From the NCBI RefSeq assembly GCF_003710865.1, contig NZ_RHHO01000017.1, positions 186,001-250,000 on the forward strand: 64,000 bases of DNA. Reading direction: 5' to 3'. The position numbers and the translations under genes were made by a program. The notes beneath the pieces were generated by a model. That model was given only the letters and a program-made list of their open reading frames with translations, did not search any database and was not told where the DNA came from. Origin of the DNA: Brevibacillus borstelensis (GTDB lineage: Bacteria > Bacillota > Bacilli > Brevibacillales > Brevibacillaceae). This document shows positions 53,630 to 63,786 of this stretch, in pieces (position 1 is the stretch's first letter; every line of letters starts with the position of its first letter).

Positions 53630-54982
53630 GTGACGTGTCACGAACGCTTTCCCATACGGGGTGTCATCGAAGGGTTCTATGGCAAGCCATGGACCCATGA
53701 AGAGCGCTTGGACATGATTGATTTTTTAGGCAAGCATCAGTTTAATGCGTACTTTTACGCTCCCAAGGACGATCCGTTTCTCCGTGAGAGGTGGCAGGAG
53801 TACCATCCTCCAGTTGAACGGGAGCAAATCGATCAACTCATCGCTGCAGCACATAAGGCGAAGCTGTCATTCTATTACTGTTTGAGTCCCGGCTTGAACA
53901 TGGAGTACGCGAACCGCGCTCATGCCGATCAACTGCTGGATAAATACCGGTTTATGTACAAGAGGGGAGTCAGGCACTTCGCTCTCCAGTTTGACGATAT
54001 TCCGCTGGCTCTCTTGCATGAAGTGGATACGAGGAAGTTTGGCACATTGGCGGAGGCTCATGCGGAAACGGCGTTGCAGCTGTACAAGCAGATGGCAAGC
54101 TGGCCGGAGCCTGTCAAATTGGTGCTGTGTCCGACGCAGTATTCCGGCATGGGAAATGAACCATACATTACGACACTGGGGCAGCTCTTGCCTGATGAGA
54201 TCGATCTGTTTTGGACAGGAAGATTCGTCTGTTCCCCTTTTCTTACAGAAGGGGACGCTGTCCGCTTCCGGGAATACACAGGACATCGCCCGTTGTACTG
54301 GGACAACTACCCTGTAAATGACCTTGCAATGGCAAACGAGCTCCATATCGGTCCGTTGCGGCACAGAGATCCGGGTTTGGGCCGGCTTTCCGCAGGCTAT
54401 GTGGCGAATGCGATGGAGTGGGCGGAGAGCTCCAAGATACCGCTGATCACGGTAGCGGATTACTTGAACGACCCGGAGGGCTACGATCCCGTTCAGTCGT
54501 GGAGGCGGGCAGTGGAGGAAGTGGCTGGAGCCGACGATGCGGAAGCTTTTCTCCGTTTTGCCGACAATGTGCAAAGCTCATTTTTGAACGAAACAGAGTC
54601 CCCAGCTCTGATGGAGACATTTATGCAGTTTCGTTTCCATTTTCTGTATGGAGACAAAAGGCAGGGTACCGAGGAGCTCAGGCGATTGTTCGCCGAGATG
54701 GAGGAAACAGCCAATCATCTGCTGACGGGTATGCAGAATCAGAAGCTGTCTGCAGAAATACGCCCATGGGTCGAAAAGTATTGGCACTGGGCCAAGGTAG
54801 GACAGACGGCAATTGCCTTGATCGATGCTGGCAGCAGTGGCAGGGTGCCACAAGCGGCCTATCATTTGCTCCGCCTGAAAAGATGGCTGAAGCGGACCGA
54901 AAGACTGCCGCAAAAGGTTTGCGGTCAGGTGATGCCCATCTTTGTCGAAGCGCTATTGCAGGAAGTAAAAAAGGCGACATAG
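53630..54982 (+). CDS. GH84-type beta-N-acetylglucosaminidase (O-GlcNAcase/NagJ-like catalytic domain)
   Basis: 450 residues, essentially only the catalytic barrel and a helical C-terminus. The family start RGVIEGFYGKPWTHEERLDM is clear. The catalytic aspartate pair is FALQFDDIPLA, and an active-site tryptophan/asparagine region is in LYWDNYPVNDLAMANELHIG. GH84 enzymes hydrolyse beta-linked GlcNAc by substrate-assisted catalysis. There is no signal peptide, so it is probably cytoplasmic, unlike clostridial NagH/NagJ. The start is GTG at 53630 with GGAGAGGAGG upstream. The substrate could be a cell-wall fragment or protein O-GlcNAc. Confidence 0.88.
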   Translation: MTCHERFPIRGVIEGFYGKPWTHEERLDMIDFLGKHQFNAYFYAPKDDPFLRERWQEYHPPVEREQIDQLIAAAHKAKLSFYYCLSPGLNMEYANRAHADQLLDKYRFMYKRGVRHFALQFDDIPLALLHEVDTRKFGTLAEAHAETALQLYKQMASWPEPVKLVLCPTQYSGMGNEPYITTLGQLLPDEIDLFWTGRFVCSPFLTEGDAVRFREYTGHRPLYWDNYPVNDLAMANELHIGPLRHRDPGLGRLSAGYVANAMEWAESSKIPLITVADYLNDPEGYDPVQSWRRAVEEVAGADDAEAFLRFADNVQSSFLNETESPALMETFMQFRFHFLYGDKRQGTEELRRLFAEMEETANHLLTGMQNQKLSAEIRPWVEKYWHWAKVGQTAIALIDAGSSGRVPQAAYHLLRLKRWLKRTERLPQKVCGQVMPIFVEALLQEVKKAT

Positions 54983-54987
54983 AAATG

Positions 54988-55035
54988 AAAAGGAGCGGGG
55001 CTCTCGTACGTACGAGACAGACCCGCTCCTTTTTT
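54988..55035. terminator. Bidirectional intrinsic terminator
   Basis: AAAAGGAGCGGG and CCCGCTCCTTTT form the stem; T-runs occur on both strands. It serves the GH84 gene and the convergent EamA gene. An inner palindrome, CTCGTACGTACGAG, lies in the loop. Confidence 0.9.
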
Positions 55036-55102
55036 TGTTCGATAGTTCGTTTCAGTCTTCGTTCCAATCATCAAATGCCGATCTCACGCTTTCCGAACTT
55101 TC

Positions 55103-56050
55103 TCAAGCCGAACTTCTGTTTTCTTCCTCGCTCTCGCGTCGGCTTCGCGATAGTTTTAGCCATTGGCCAATCGGAAGCTCAGCCAGGATCATTCCGAAGA
55201 AAATGAGCAAGCCCCCCAGGATTTGACGACCGGTAAGCACCTCATTGATCCACAGATAAGAGGTAAGGGCGGCAAATACGGGTTCGAGAGCAAAAATGAG
55301 TGCGACACGGGTAGAACTGGTCTGCTTTTGCAGAGCCGTCTGTGCGAGAAAGGCAAGCGCAGTCGCAAATATCGAGGTGATGAGCAGTCCTCGTGCGACT
55401 TCCGGAATCAAAAGAATCTCCAGATTAAATGCCCTGCTCCAGTCTTCAAACAAGAAGGTATAGACCCAACTGAGAACCGCTACTGTTGCCAGCTGCACGA
55501 TGGCGAGCGGCAAAGCCGAAAATTGCGGCGCGTACTTGCCGGTGACGACGATTTGCAGCGCAAAGCAGATCGCGCATCCAAATACAAGGAGGTCCCCGAT
55601 GTTGAAGCTGAGCGTCTGGTTCAGGGTCAATAAATACAGACCAATCGCGGCCAGCAAGACGCCGACGATTGCCGCGGGTTTGATGCGGCTGCGCAGGATC
55701 AGAAAAGCGAAAAGAGGGACCAGCACAACGGACAGGCCGGTGATAAATCCGGCTTTGGACGGCGTTGTATACAACAGCCCTACTGTTTGCAGCCCATACC
55801 CGAGGCAAAGCCAAAACCCGATGATACAGCCGGCTTTGAGCAAGGCGCCGCTCCATGCCCTCCACTGGCTGCGAAAGAACAGGAGTTGTATCACGAGCAG
55901 GAACAGGGCGGCGATCGTAAAGCGAATGGCATTGAAAGCGTTCGGCGGCAGCGCTGAGATCGCTTGTTGGACGACGAGAAACGTCGCTCCCCAGACAAAT
56001 GCGATCAAAAACAGGGTCACATCCGCCATCCACGGTTTTTTCAAAGGCAT
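55103..56050 (-). CDS. EamA/DMT-family transporter
   Basis: 315 residues with ten predicted helices in two EamA halves (first: LFLIAFVWGATFLVVQQ; second starting near residue 150 with IGDLLVFGCAICFALQIVVT). Motif PSKAGFITGLSVVLVPLFAF is typical. Exporters of this family move amino acids or metabolites; the substrate is unknown. The ATG at 56050 has GGAAGGAG upstream. Confidence 0.88.
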   Translation of the reverse strand: MPLKKPWMADVTLFLIAFVWGATFLVVQQAISALPPNAFNAIRFTIAALFLLVIQLLFFRSQWRAWSGALLKAGCIIGFWLCLGYGLQTVGLLYTTPSKAGFITGLSVVLVPLFAFLILRSRIKPAAIVGVLLAAIGLYLLTLNQTLSFNIGDLLVFGCAICFALQIVVTGKYAPQFSALPLAIVQLATVAVLSWVYTFLFEDWSRAFNLEILLIPEVARGLLITSIFATALAFLAQTALQKQTSSTRVALIFALEPVFAALTSYLWINEVLTGRQILGGLLIFFGMILAELPIGQWLKLSRSRRESEEENRSSA

Positions 56051-56449
56051 CTTCTCTCCTTCCACCATCATCAGATGATTCAAAACGTTCAAATGATCTT
56101 GCAAGCATGATAAGGGATAGAAAGCGGGAAAGCAAGGGAAAAACTTTGCCTGTGCCTTGCCTTTTTGACAAGGTGTCTGAAAATAAAGAAAACCCGGACT
56201 TGGCTTATCCGGTTAGAGGATGGGGATAGAGAAGGGACATTGTCGTCAGAAGCTTACCGAACACCCTGAAGCGGATTGCAAAACGGTTTCGTATGGGGCT
56301 GCCTTTCGACGAATATCGCGCGCTCTGTCGCCAAAGTGTCGGCCGTTAATAAACTTTTCACAATTACAACTGACCCGTTCAGGACATAATGATATAATGA
56401 TAGTGCATTTATTAGAGAATTGACTGGCATGTATGACCGGGAGGACGCT
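56051..56449. other. Intergenic region between the EamA gene and hemA
   Basis: About 400 bases between divergent genes. It contains the hemA promoter (listed) and otherwise no convincing gene or RNA; small open frames there lack any conserved feature. No T-box or other riboswitch was recognised. Confidence 0.6.
56370..56398 (+). promoter_or_regulatory. Promoter of the hem operon with an ATAATGAT direct repeat
   Basis: CTGACC and a perfect TATAAT with a 17-nt spacer. The -10 is embedded in a tandem ATAATGATATAATGAT (56386-56401). One half resembles a PerR half-site (TATAAT/ATAAT), but the second half is not in the inverted arrangement, so PerR control is only a possibility. Confidence 0.6.
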
Positions 56450-57811
56450 ATGGATATTCTTTTGCTGGGTCTTAACTACAAAACGGCACCTGTCGAAATT
56501 CGCGAGAAGTTTACTTTCAGCGACGACGGCACGTCTCGGGCTCTTTATCTCCTCTCCCAGACGAAGAGCATCGCGGAATGCGTGATCCTCGGGACTTGCA
56601 ACCGCACGGAAATTTACGTGGTTTGCGATCAGCTGAACGTCGGTCGCGATTACACGCTTCGATTTTTGGCGGAATGGTTTGGTGTGAGCAAGGAATCTTT
56701 TAAGGAACATCTCTATATAAAAGGGAACGAACAAGCCATCGAGCACCTGTTCCGCGTCTCCTGCGGCATGGATTCGATGGTGGTGGGAGAAACGCAGATA
56801 CTCGGTCAAGTGCGCGATGCTTTTACACAAGCGCAGCAGCAGGAGACGACCGGAACCGTATTCAATATGCTGTTTAAGCAGGCGATCACCTTTGCGAAAA
56901 GGGCGCATACAGAGACGGCCATCGGACAGAATGCTGTGTCTGTCAGCTACGCGGCGATCGAGCTGGGGAAAAAGATTTTCGGATCGTTTTCCGGCAAAGA
57001 AGTGCTGATCGTCGGAGCGGGAAAAATGAGCGAGCTGACTGCCAAACATCTGCATGCCAATGGTTCGGGACATGTTCGTGTAGCCAACCGGACACTGGAG
57101 CGGGCACAGCTGCTTGCCGAGAAATTCCAAGGGGACGCCTGTACGATGGAGCAGTTGTCATCGGCACTGCTCACAGCAGACATCGTCATCAGCTCGACGG
57201 GGGCGACGGGATACGTCATCACCAAGGAGCAGCTGCAGCCGATCATGAAGCAGCGCAGGCATCGCCCGCTGTTTATGATCGACATTGCGGTACCGCGGGA
57301 TCTGGACCCGAGCCTGCACGATCTCGACAACGTATACCTGTACGACATCGACGATCTCGAAGGCATTGTCGCCAGCAACCTGGAAGAGCGTTCCAGAGAA
57401 GCGGAACGACTGGAAGGCATGATTGCCGAGGAGATTGTCGCCTTTACGACCTGGTACCAGACATTGGGCGTTTCTCCTCTGATTGCAGCCTTGCGTGAAA
57501 AAGCGTTTGATATTCACAGCGAAGGCATGCGCAAGATGGAGAACAAGCTAAGCGGCCTGACAGAAAAAGAGCTGCACATCATCCGCAAGACGACCAAAGG
57601 AATGATTAATCAGTTATTGCACGATCCGGTCGTTCGCCTAAAGGAGCTGGCAGCCAAGAAGGATGGCCCCGATGTGTTGGACATGTTCTCTACGATTTTT
57701 GCACTCGAAGAGATTCTGGAGCGGGCCGAGCGGGAAGCGAACTGGGAAAAAGAAAAAGCAAAGCAGACTTCCGCGCGTGAACAGGTGCTCGCATCCCGGA
57801 TCCCTGAGTAG
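56450..57811 (+). CDS. hemA: Glutamyl-tRNA reductase
   Basis: 453 residues. The catalytic cysteine is C50 in LGTCNRTEIYVV; the NADPH domain has VLIVGAGKMSELTAKHL; the C-terminal dimerisation helices follow. It reduces glutamyl-tRNA to glutamate-1-semialdehyde, the first committed step of haem synthesis. GGGAGG lies before the ATG at 56450. First gene of hemAXCDBL, the B. subtilis order. Confidence 0.96.
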   Translation: MDILLLGLNYKTAPVEIREKFTFSDDGTSRALYLLSQTKSIAECVILGTCNRTEIYVVCDQLNVGRDYTLRFLAEWFGVSKESFKEHLYIKGNEQAIEHLFRVSCGMDSMVVGETQILGQVRDAFTQAQQQETTGTVFNMLFKQAITFAKRAHTETAIGQNAVSVSYAAIELGKKIFGSFSGKEVLIVGAGKMSELTAKHLHANGSGHVRVANRTLERAQLLAEKFQGDACTMEQLSSALLTADIVISSTGATGYVITKEQLQPIMKQRRHRPLFMIDIAVPRDLDPSLHDLDNVYLYDIDDLEGIVASNLEERSREAERLEGMIAEEIVAFTTWYQTLGVSPLIAALREKAFDIHSEGMRKMENKLSGLTEKELHIIRKTTKGMINQLLHDPVVRLKELAAKKDGPDVLDMFSTIFALEEILERAEREANWEKEKAKQTSAREQVLASRIPE

Positions 57812-57841
57812 ATACCGATACGGAAAGAGAGGAGAGAGTAC

Positions 57842-58660
57842 ATGGCCGATGCGAGATGGATCTATGATTTGACGATCTTTCTCTACGCTGCAAGTGTTCT
57901 CTTCTATTTCAACGACTTCTTGCAAAGCAACCGGAAAGTCAATCGACTGGCTTTCGGGTTGCTTGCTGTCGTTTGGGCCTTGCAAACTGCTTTTTTTGTC
58001 TCGCAAATGGCGGAAAAGGCATACTTCCCCGTCATTACTTTATTTGAGACTTTGTTCTTTTATTCGTGGGTGCTGGTTACGTTATCGCTTGTGATCAACT
58101 ATTTTTTTCGCATAGATTTGCTGGTGTTTTTTACCAATGTGATCGGGTTTGTCGTGCTGGTTCTGTCCATGTTCTTGCCTGAGACGCCGCTGAACGCCGT
58201 ATCCGGTCCATTGACGTCGGAGCTGCTTCTGGTTCACATCACGCTGGCGATGTTCAGCTATGGGGCTTTCTCGCTTTCCATGGTTTTCTCGGCCATGTAT
58301 CTGCTGCAGCACAACATGCTGAAAGCGAAGCGCTGGACGCCGATGCTTCGCCGGCTGCCAAGTCTGGATGTGTTGGAGGGGTACGCGTACCGAATGAACA
58401 TGCTGGGCGTCCCTATGCTGCTGCTGGCCATTTTGGTCGGCATCATTTGGGGAAAACTGGTACTGCCCGAAAAGTTTTGGCTGGATGCCAAGGTTGTATG
58501 GTCGCTCGTCGTCCTGGGCGTGTACTCGTTCGGGCTCTACAAACGGTACAGCGACACATGGCAAATGCGCAGTCTGGCGCTGTTTAATCTGGCGAGCTTC
58601 GGGCTGGTGTTGATCAATTTTCTGGCTACCGATTTTTCGAAATTTCATAACTGGCTATAA
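57842..58660 (+). CDS. hemX: HemX, CcsA-family membrane protein
   Basis: 272 residues with eight predicted helices and the CcsA/ResC-like region LLVHITLAMFSYGAFSLSMV. In B. subtilis HemX lowers the level of HemA. It carries histidines that could bind haem. AAAGAGAGGAGAG precedes the ATG. Confidence 0.92.
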   Translation: MADARWIYDLTIFLYAASVLFYFNDFLQSNRKVNRLAFGLLAVVWALQTAFFVSQMAEKAYFPVITLFETLFFYSWVLVTLSLVINYFFRIDLLVFFTNVIGFVVLVLSMFLPETPLNAVSGPLTSELLLVHITLAMFSYGAFSLSMVFSAMYLLQHNMLKAKRWTPMLRRLPSLDVLEGYAYRMNMLGVPMLLLAILVGIIWGKLVLPEKFWLDAKVVWSLVVLGVYSFGLYKRYSDTWQMRSLALFNLASFGLVLINFLATDFSKFHNWL

Positions 58661-58686
58661 TCGAGTGGCTATGTTAGGAGGCTACC

Positions 58687-59628
58687 ATGAGAACATGGAA
58701 AGTAGGAACGCGCCGCAGCATGCTGGCGCTCACGCAGACGAACTGGGTCGTCGACCAATTGAAACAGCTTGATCAAAGCGCGTCATTTGAGCTTCACGAA
58801 ATCGTGACGAAAGGAGATCGCATCCTGGACGTCACTTTATCCAAGGTCGGGGGCAAGGGACTGTTCGTAAAAGAGATCGAGCAGTCTCTGCTGGACAAAG
58901 AAACGGATCTGGCCGTCCACAGCCTGAAGGATATGCCGGCCGAGCTGCCGGAGGGGCTGGTCATCGGAGCGATTCCGAAACGTGTCGATCCTCGTGACGT
59001 GCTTCTTTCCAAAGACGGAAAGACGCTTGACGAGCTTCCGCATGGGGCTTTGGTAGGAACGAGCAGCTTGCGCCGTTCGGCTCAGCTGCTGGCGTACCGG
59101 CCCGACATCCAGATCGAATCCTTGCGCGGCAATATCGATACGCGCATCCGCAAGCTGAACGAAGGAAACTTCGATGCCATCGTCCTCGCGGCAGCCGGAT
59201 TGGAGCGGGTGAACTGGGATGGTACGATCAGCCAATTTTTGCCGGTGGAGATCAGCCTTCCTGCCGTCGGGCAAGGGGCGCTCGCGATCGAGTGCCGAGC
59301 TGATGACGAAGAGACATTGGCGCTGCTGAGCAAGTTTGATCATCCTGAAACTCGTCTTGCCGTGACGGCAGAGCGGAGCTTCTTGCATCGCCTGGAGGGC
59401 GGCTGCCAGGTGCCGATCGGCGCCTACGCGACCGTCTCCGACGGGGGTGGCAAGCAGCCTGTCATTACATTGACCGGTCTCGTCGCTACGCCGGATGGCA
59501 AGCGTGTGTTCAAGCGGACGGCTACGGGTGTTGACCCGCTTGCTCTCGGACGCGAAGTGGCTGACGTCCTGGCGGCAGAAGGGGCACAAGAGGTTCTGGA
59601 GCAGGTGAAAAGGGAGAGCCAGGCATGA
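58687..59628 (+). CDS. hemC: Porphobilinogen deaminase (hydroxymethylbilane synthase)
   Basis: 313 residues. The dipyrromethane cofactor is carried by C240 in [13 protein letters not shown]. Other motifs are [23 protein letters not shown] and [11 protein letters not shown]. It assembles four porphobilinogens. Overlaps hemD by 4 nt. Confidence 0.96.
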   Translation: MRTWKVGTRRSMLALTQTNWVVDQLKQLDQSASFELHEIVTKGDRILDVTLSKVGGKGLFVKEIEQSLLDKETDLAVHSLKDMPAELPEGLVIGAIPKRVDPRDVLLSKDGKTLDELPHGALVGTSSLRRSAQLLAYRPDIQIESLRGNIDTRIRKLNEGNFDAIVLAAAGLERVNWDGTISQFLPVEISLPAVGQGALAIECRADDEETLALLSKFDHPETRLAVTAERSFLHRLEGGCQVPIGAYATVSDGGGKQPVITLTGLVATPDGKRVFKRTATGVDPLALGREVADVLAAEGAQEVLEQVKRESQA

Positions 59629-60446
59629 TTCACTCGGTTGAAGGCGGGCATGTGGGGCCGCTTGCCGGCATACGCATGATGGTGACCAGATCGCGGGGGC
59701 AGGCGAGGGAGCTGATCAGTCAGTTGGAAGCTCTGGGCGGGGAAGCGTATGCGTTTCCGCTATTGAAAATGGTGCCTCCGCAAGACAGCAGCCGTTTGGA
59801 TGAAGCCTTATCCCGCATCGGCAGCTTTGACTGGGTCATGTTTACCAGCGTAAACGGGGTTCGCTTTTTTCTTGATCGGATGCGGCAGCTCGGAATCGGG
59901 ATCGACAGGCTGACGGGGCACCTCGCTGCGGTCGGTCCCAAGACAGCGGCAGAGCTCGCTTTGCACGGGCTGAGAGCAGAGGTGATACCTTCCGATTATG
60001 TGGCGGAGGGCATGCTCGCCAGTCTGAAAGATCGGCTTCAGCCCGGCGAGCGCGTGCTGCTGCCGCGGGCTGACATTGCCCGCAAAACCTTGCCGGAGGA
60101 GCTGCGCCGCATGGGCCTGGATGTCACGGAGGTGGATGTGTACCATACCGTGATCGATGCAAAGGACGCTCCGGAAGCGGCGGAGCGCCTGCGGAACGGC
60201 TTGATTGACGTTATCGCATTTACGAGCTCTTCGACCGTTTCGTATTTTATGGAAGCGATGACCCCTTATGGGGGGAAGCAGCTGCTGGCGGGCGTAACCA
60301 TTGCCTGCATCGGCCCGATCACGGCCGATACGGCAAGAGCGCACGGCTTGCAGGCAGATGTCGTCGCCCGCGAGTACACCGTCGAAGGCTTGCTGGAAGC
60401 ATTGAAAGCATATTGGGGAGGGAATGGAAATGGCCATTTCATTTGA
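59625..60446 (+). CDS. hemD: Uroporphyrinogen-III synthase
   Basis: 273 residues in two similar lobes, weakly conserved as usual. [20 protein letters not shown] opens it; [30 protein letters not shown] and [15 protein letters not shown] are the recognisable parts. It cyclises hydroxymethylbilane. Starts within the hemC stop (ATGA). Its 3' end overlaps hemB by 17 nt. Confidence 0.94.
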   Translation: MIHSVEGGHVGPLAGIRMMVTRSRGQARELISQLEALGGEAYAFPLLKMVPPQDSSRLDEALSRIGSFDWVMFTSVNGVRFFLDRMRQLGIGIDRLTGHLAAVGPKTAAELALHGLRAEVIPSDYVAEGMLASLKDRLQPGERVLLPRADIARKTLPEELRRMGLDVTEVDVYHTVIDAKDAPEAAERLRNGLIDVIAFTSSSTVSYFMEAMTPYGGKQLLAGVTIACIGPITADTARAHGLQADVVAREYTVEGLLEALKAYWGGNGNGHFI

Positions 60447-61407
60447 TCGTCATCGCAGATTGCGTACAAGCGCGGGTATGCGCGATCTTGTTCGCGAAAA
60501 CCATGTTCGTCTGGAAGATTTGATTTACCCGCTGTTTGTGGTGGAAGGAACGAATGTAAAAGAAGAGATTCCGTCCATGCCTGGCGTGTATCACTTTTCT
60601 CTCGACAGGCTGCGCGAAGAGCTGGACGAAATCGCTTCGCTGGGGATCAAATCGCTGATGATGTTCGGGGTGCCCGAGCACAAGGATGCCTGTGGTTCCG
60701 AGGCTTACAATGACAACGCGATCACACAGCAGGCGATCCGCCAGATCAAGGAAGCCTACCCGGATATGGTCGTGATCGCCGATACGTGCCTGTGCCAGTA
60801 TACCGATCACGGGCATTGCGGCGTTTTGCACGAGGGAGAGATCGACAACGACGAGTCTCTGAAGCTTCTGGTAGCCACAGCTGTGTCTCAAGCGAAGGCG
60901 GGAGCCGATATAATCGCGCCTTCCAACATGATGGACGGGTTTGTCGCAGCGATTCGCGAAGGTTTGGACGAGGCTGGCTTCGTTCATGTTCCGATCATGT
61001 CCTACTCAGTCAAATACGCCTCCAGCTTTTACGGTCCATTCCGCGATGCAGCTCACTCCACGCCGAAATCGGGTGATCGCAAAACCTATCAGATGGACCC
61101 GGCCAATGCGCGGGAGGGGCTGCGGGAAGCGGCTTCCGACGTAGCCGAAGGAGCAGACTTTTTGATGGTGAAGCCAGGCCTCGCTTTTATGGACATGGTG
61201 CTGAGACTGCGGGAAAGCTTCGATTTGCCTCTCGTGGTGTACAACGTCAGCGCAGAGTATTCCATGGTCAAAGCAGCTTCTGCCAACGGCTGGATCAACG
61301 AACAGCAGATCGTGATGGAAACGCTCCTCGGCTTCAAACGCGCCGGGGCCGATCTGATCATTACCTATCATGCCAAAGACGTGGCAAAATGGCTGCGAGG
61401 TGAGTAG
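60430..61407 (+). CDS. hemB: Delta-aminolevulinic acid dehydratase (porphobilinogen synthase)
   Basis: 325 residues. The zinc cysteines C120, C122 and C130 are in [15 protein letters not shown]; the Schiff-base lysines are in [15 protein letters not shown] and [18 protein letters not shown] suits the ATG at 60430 (an ATG at 60424 is too close). It joins two ALA molecules. Confidence 0.96.
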   Translation: MAISFDRHRRLRTSAGMRDLVRENHVRLEDLIYPLFVVEGTNVKEEIPSMPGVYHFSLDRLREELDEIASLGIKSLMMFGVPEHKDACGSEAYNDNAITQQAIRQIKEAYPDMVVIADTCLCQYTDHGHCGVLHEGEIDNDESLKLLVATAVSQAKAGADIIAPSNMMDGFVAAIREGLDEAGFVHVPIMSYSVKYASSFYGPFRDAAHSTPKSGDRKTYQMDPANAREGLREAASDVAEGADFLMVKPGLAFMDMVLRLRESFDLPLVVYNVSAEYSMVKAASANGWINEQQIVMETLLGFKRAGADLIITYHAKDVAKWLRGE

Positions 61408-61410
61408 ACA

Positions 61411-62694
61411 ATGAAAATGGACAATTCGTCCCGCATGTTTGAAGAAGCCCAGCGTTACATACCGGGCGGCGTAAACAGCCCGGTGCGCGCTTTTAAAAGT
61501 GTCGGCGGAAACCCTGTCTACATCGCGAAAGGCGAAGGCTCGCGGATTACAGACGTCGACGGCAACAGCTACATCGATTTCATCGGCTCTTGGGGTCCGT
61601 TGATTTTGGGCCACGCTCATCCAAAGGTGCTGGCGGCCATTCAGGAAGCGGCTGTGCTGGGAACAAGCTTCGGCGCTCCAACCGAACGGGAAACGGAAAT
61701 GGCCAAGCTGGTTTGTGAAATCGTACCGTCTGTCGAGGTTGTTCGCATGGTCAACTCCGGAACGGAAGCGACGATGAGCGCTCTGCGACTCGCCCGCGGT
61801 TATACGAAGCGCAATAAAATCATGAAGTTTGAAGGCTGCTATCATGGTCATGCCGACAGCCTGCTCATCAAGGCCGGCTCCGGGGTAGCTACGCTCGGCT
61901 TGCCTGACAGCCCAGGTGTGCCGGAAGCGACAGCAGTCAACACCATTACGGTCCCGTACAACGATCTGGAAAGCGTCAAGCTGGCATTTGAAAACTTCGG
62001 CGCTGACCTGGCTGCCGTGATCGTGGAACCGATCGCCGGAAACATGGGTGTTGTGCCGCCGCAGCCGGGCTTTTTGGAGGCGCTGCGTGAAATTACGCAG
62101 CAACACGGCACACTGCTGATTTTTGATGAAGTCATGACCGGCTTCCGTGTATCCCGTGGCGGGGCACAGGAGCTGTACGGCATCACTCCGGATCTGACGA
62201 CCATGGGCAAGGTAATTGGCGGCGGACTTCCGGTCGGCGCTTATGGCGGCAAACGGGAGATCATGCAGCAAATCGCGCCGGCAGGACCGATCTATCAGGC
62301 AGGTACGCTTTCGGGCAACCCGCTGGCAATGGCGGCCGGACTGACCACCCTGCAGGAGCTGGGACAGCCGGGAGCCTATGAAAAACTGGAGGCGCTCTCT
62401 GCCCGCCTGGCGGAGGGGCTTGCGGAAAATGCCCGCAAACTCGGTATTCCGCATACGCTGAACCGCGTTGGCTCCATGGTTTGCCTGTTCTTTACCGATA
62501 CGCCTGTCGTCAATTACGACACGGCCAAGACTGCCGATCTGGACAAATTCTCTGCCTACTTCCGCTATTTGCTGGAGGAAGGCGTGATGATTCCGCCGTC
62601 CCAATTCGAGGGAATGTTCGTTTCCCTTGCTCATACGGAAGAGGATATCGAGCGGACAATCGACGCCAGCTACAAAGCGATGAAAAGGCTGTAA
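61411..62694 (+). CDS. hemL: Glutamate-1-semialdehyde 2,1-aminomutase
   Basis: 427 residues. The PLP lysine is K267 in [49 protein letters not shown] and CYHGHADS are typical. It makes 5-aminolevulinate. It begins 3 nt after hemB and ends the haem operon before a terminator. Confidence 0.96.
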   Translation: MKMDNSSRMFEEAQRYIPGGVNSPVRAFKSVGGNPVYIAKGEGSRITDVDGNSYIDFIGSWGPLILGHAHPKVLAAIQEAAVLGTSFGAPTERETEMAKLVCEIVPSVEVVRMVNSGTEATMSALRLARGYTKRNKIMKFEGCYHGHADSLLIKAGSGVATLGLPDSPGVPEATAVNTITVPYNDLESVKLAFENFGADLAAVIVEPIAGNMGVVPPQPGFLEALREITQQHGTLLIFDEVMTGFRVSRGGAQELYGITPDLTTMGKVIGGGLPVGAYGGKREIMQQIAPAGPIYQAGTLSGNPLAMAAGLTTLQELGQPGAYEKLEALSARLAEGLAENARKLGIPHTLNRVGSMVCLFFTDTPVVNYDTAKTADLDKFSAYFRYLLEEGVMIPPSQFEGMFVSLAHTEEDIERTIDASYKAMKRL

Positions 62695-62703
62695 ATAACA
62701 AAG

Positions 62704-62729
62704 AAAGTCCCCGGTTGGGGACTTTTTTG
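62704..62729 (+). terminator. Intrinsic terminator after hemL
   Basis: AAAGTCCCC and GGGGACTTT close a 4-nt loop and are followed by Ts. It may also serve the convergent EamA gene on the other strand. Confidence 0.92.
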
Positions 62730-62730
62730 T

Positions 62731-63669
62731 TTATGTTCGGGATTGGACGGGGCAAACAAGCTCTTTGGCTTTTTCAGGTCTTTTCATCATCTGCCGCAGC
62801 GTATCAGCGTTGATGAAAACAATCCCCAAAATTGTCGTAGCGGCCCCTGCGGCCATCGGCCAGGATACAGCTTCCCGGTACAGGATCGCCCCCAGGGCCA
62901 TGGCGATGATCGGTGAAATGTAGAGCCAGGTGGAGGGAAACACCGGATTGGTTTTGGCGACCAGCCAGTAAAAAATCGTATGTCCGACCATCGAGCCGAA
63001 CATGATCAAATACAAGAGCGAACCGATGGCGCTTGGGGCAAGCATTGTCTCGGGGTGAATCTTCTCCGTAAAAAGCGAAAGTACAAGCAGAGCGGTACCG
63101 CCGTAAATCATTTGGGCTGCATTCAGGGCGATCGGCGATGCGTCTGCAAAACGCTGGATGACGCGTTTCGAATACAGGGCGCCACTGGAATAAAACAGCT
63201 CTCCGATCAAAATAGCGACACACCCGAGCAGCCAGAACAGACTGACCGTGATCGAAACCTGCGGGAAGACGAGGAGTACGACACCGGCAAAGCCAAGCAG
63301 GCAGCCAAGCAGCGCTTTGCCCGTTACCCGCTCTCGCAGGACAGTCGCCTGAAGCAGCAATATCATGATCGGACCGGTCGCGGAAAGAATCGCTGCCGCT
63401 CCTGACGTGACATGCTGCTCCGCCCAATACAGCGTGGAAAACGTTCCGAATGTCAGACAAAGGCCGGTAATCCACATTTCCTTGTGCAAAAGCAAAGAAA
63501 AACGGGCTTGCTTTTTCCAGACCATCCAAATGAAAAGCAGGAGACCTGCGGCCAAAAAACGCAGGCCAGCCGAGAAAAAGGGAGGTGCTCCCGCATCGAT
63601 CCCGATTTTGATCGCCAAAAACGTTGTTCCAAACACCAAGCACATCACGACATAATTGATGATGACCAT
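62731..63669 (-). CDS. EamA/DMT-family transporter (MocR-linked)
   Basis: 312 residues, ten predicted helices, two EamA units (MCLVFGTTFLAIKIGIDAGA ... ; VSITVSLFWLLGCVAILIGE ...). Motif AAAILSATGPIMILLLQATV ends the first half. AAGGAGG lies 7 nt before the ATG. It is divergent from a MocR-type regulator that probably controls it. Substrate unknown; several MocR-linked EamA proteins are suspected vitamin B6 or amino acid transporters. Confidence 0.88.
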   Translation of the reverse strand: MVIINYVVMCLVFGTTFLAIKIGIDAGAPPFFSAGLRFLAAGLLLFIWMVWKKQARFSLLLHKEMWITGLCLTFGTFSTLYWAEQHVTSGAAAILSATGPIMILLLQATVLRERVTGKALLGCLLGFAGVVLLVFPQVSITVSLFWLLGCVAILIGELFYSSGALYSKRVIQRFADASPIALNAAQMIYGGTALLVLSLFTEKIHPETMLAPSAIGSLLYLIMFGSMVGHTIFYWLVAKTNPVFPSTWLYISPIIAMALGAILYREAVSWPMAAGAATTILGIVFINADTLRQMMKRPEKAKELVCPVQSRT

Positions 63670-63708
63670 AGTAACGCCTCCTTGGTATCATCATAAAAAG
63701 AGGTGAAT

Positions 63709-63734
63709 AGAACAGTTTTCAAACAACAGAACAG
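63709..63734. promoter_or_regulatory. Direct repeat between the EamA gene and the MocR-type regulator
   Basis: Two copies of AGAACAG start 19 bases apart in the 117-nt divergent region. MocR/GabR-type regulators commonly bind direct repeats in such positions. Confidence 0.4.
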
Positions 63735-63786
63735 ATTCTGAAATGCTTGTATAAGATAAACATAAGGGCAAAGGAGGCAGGCAAGC

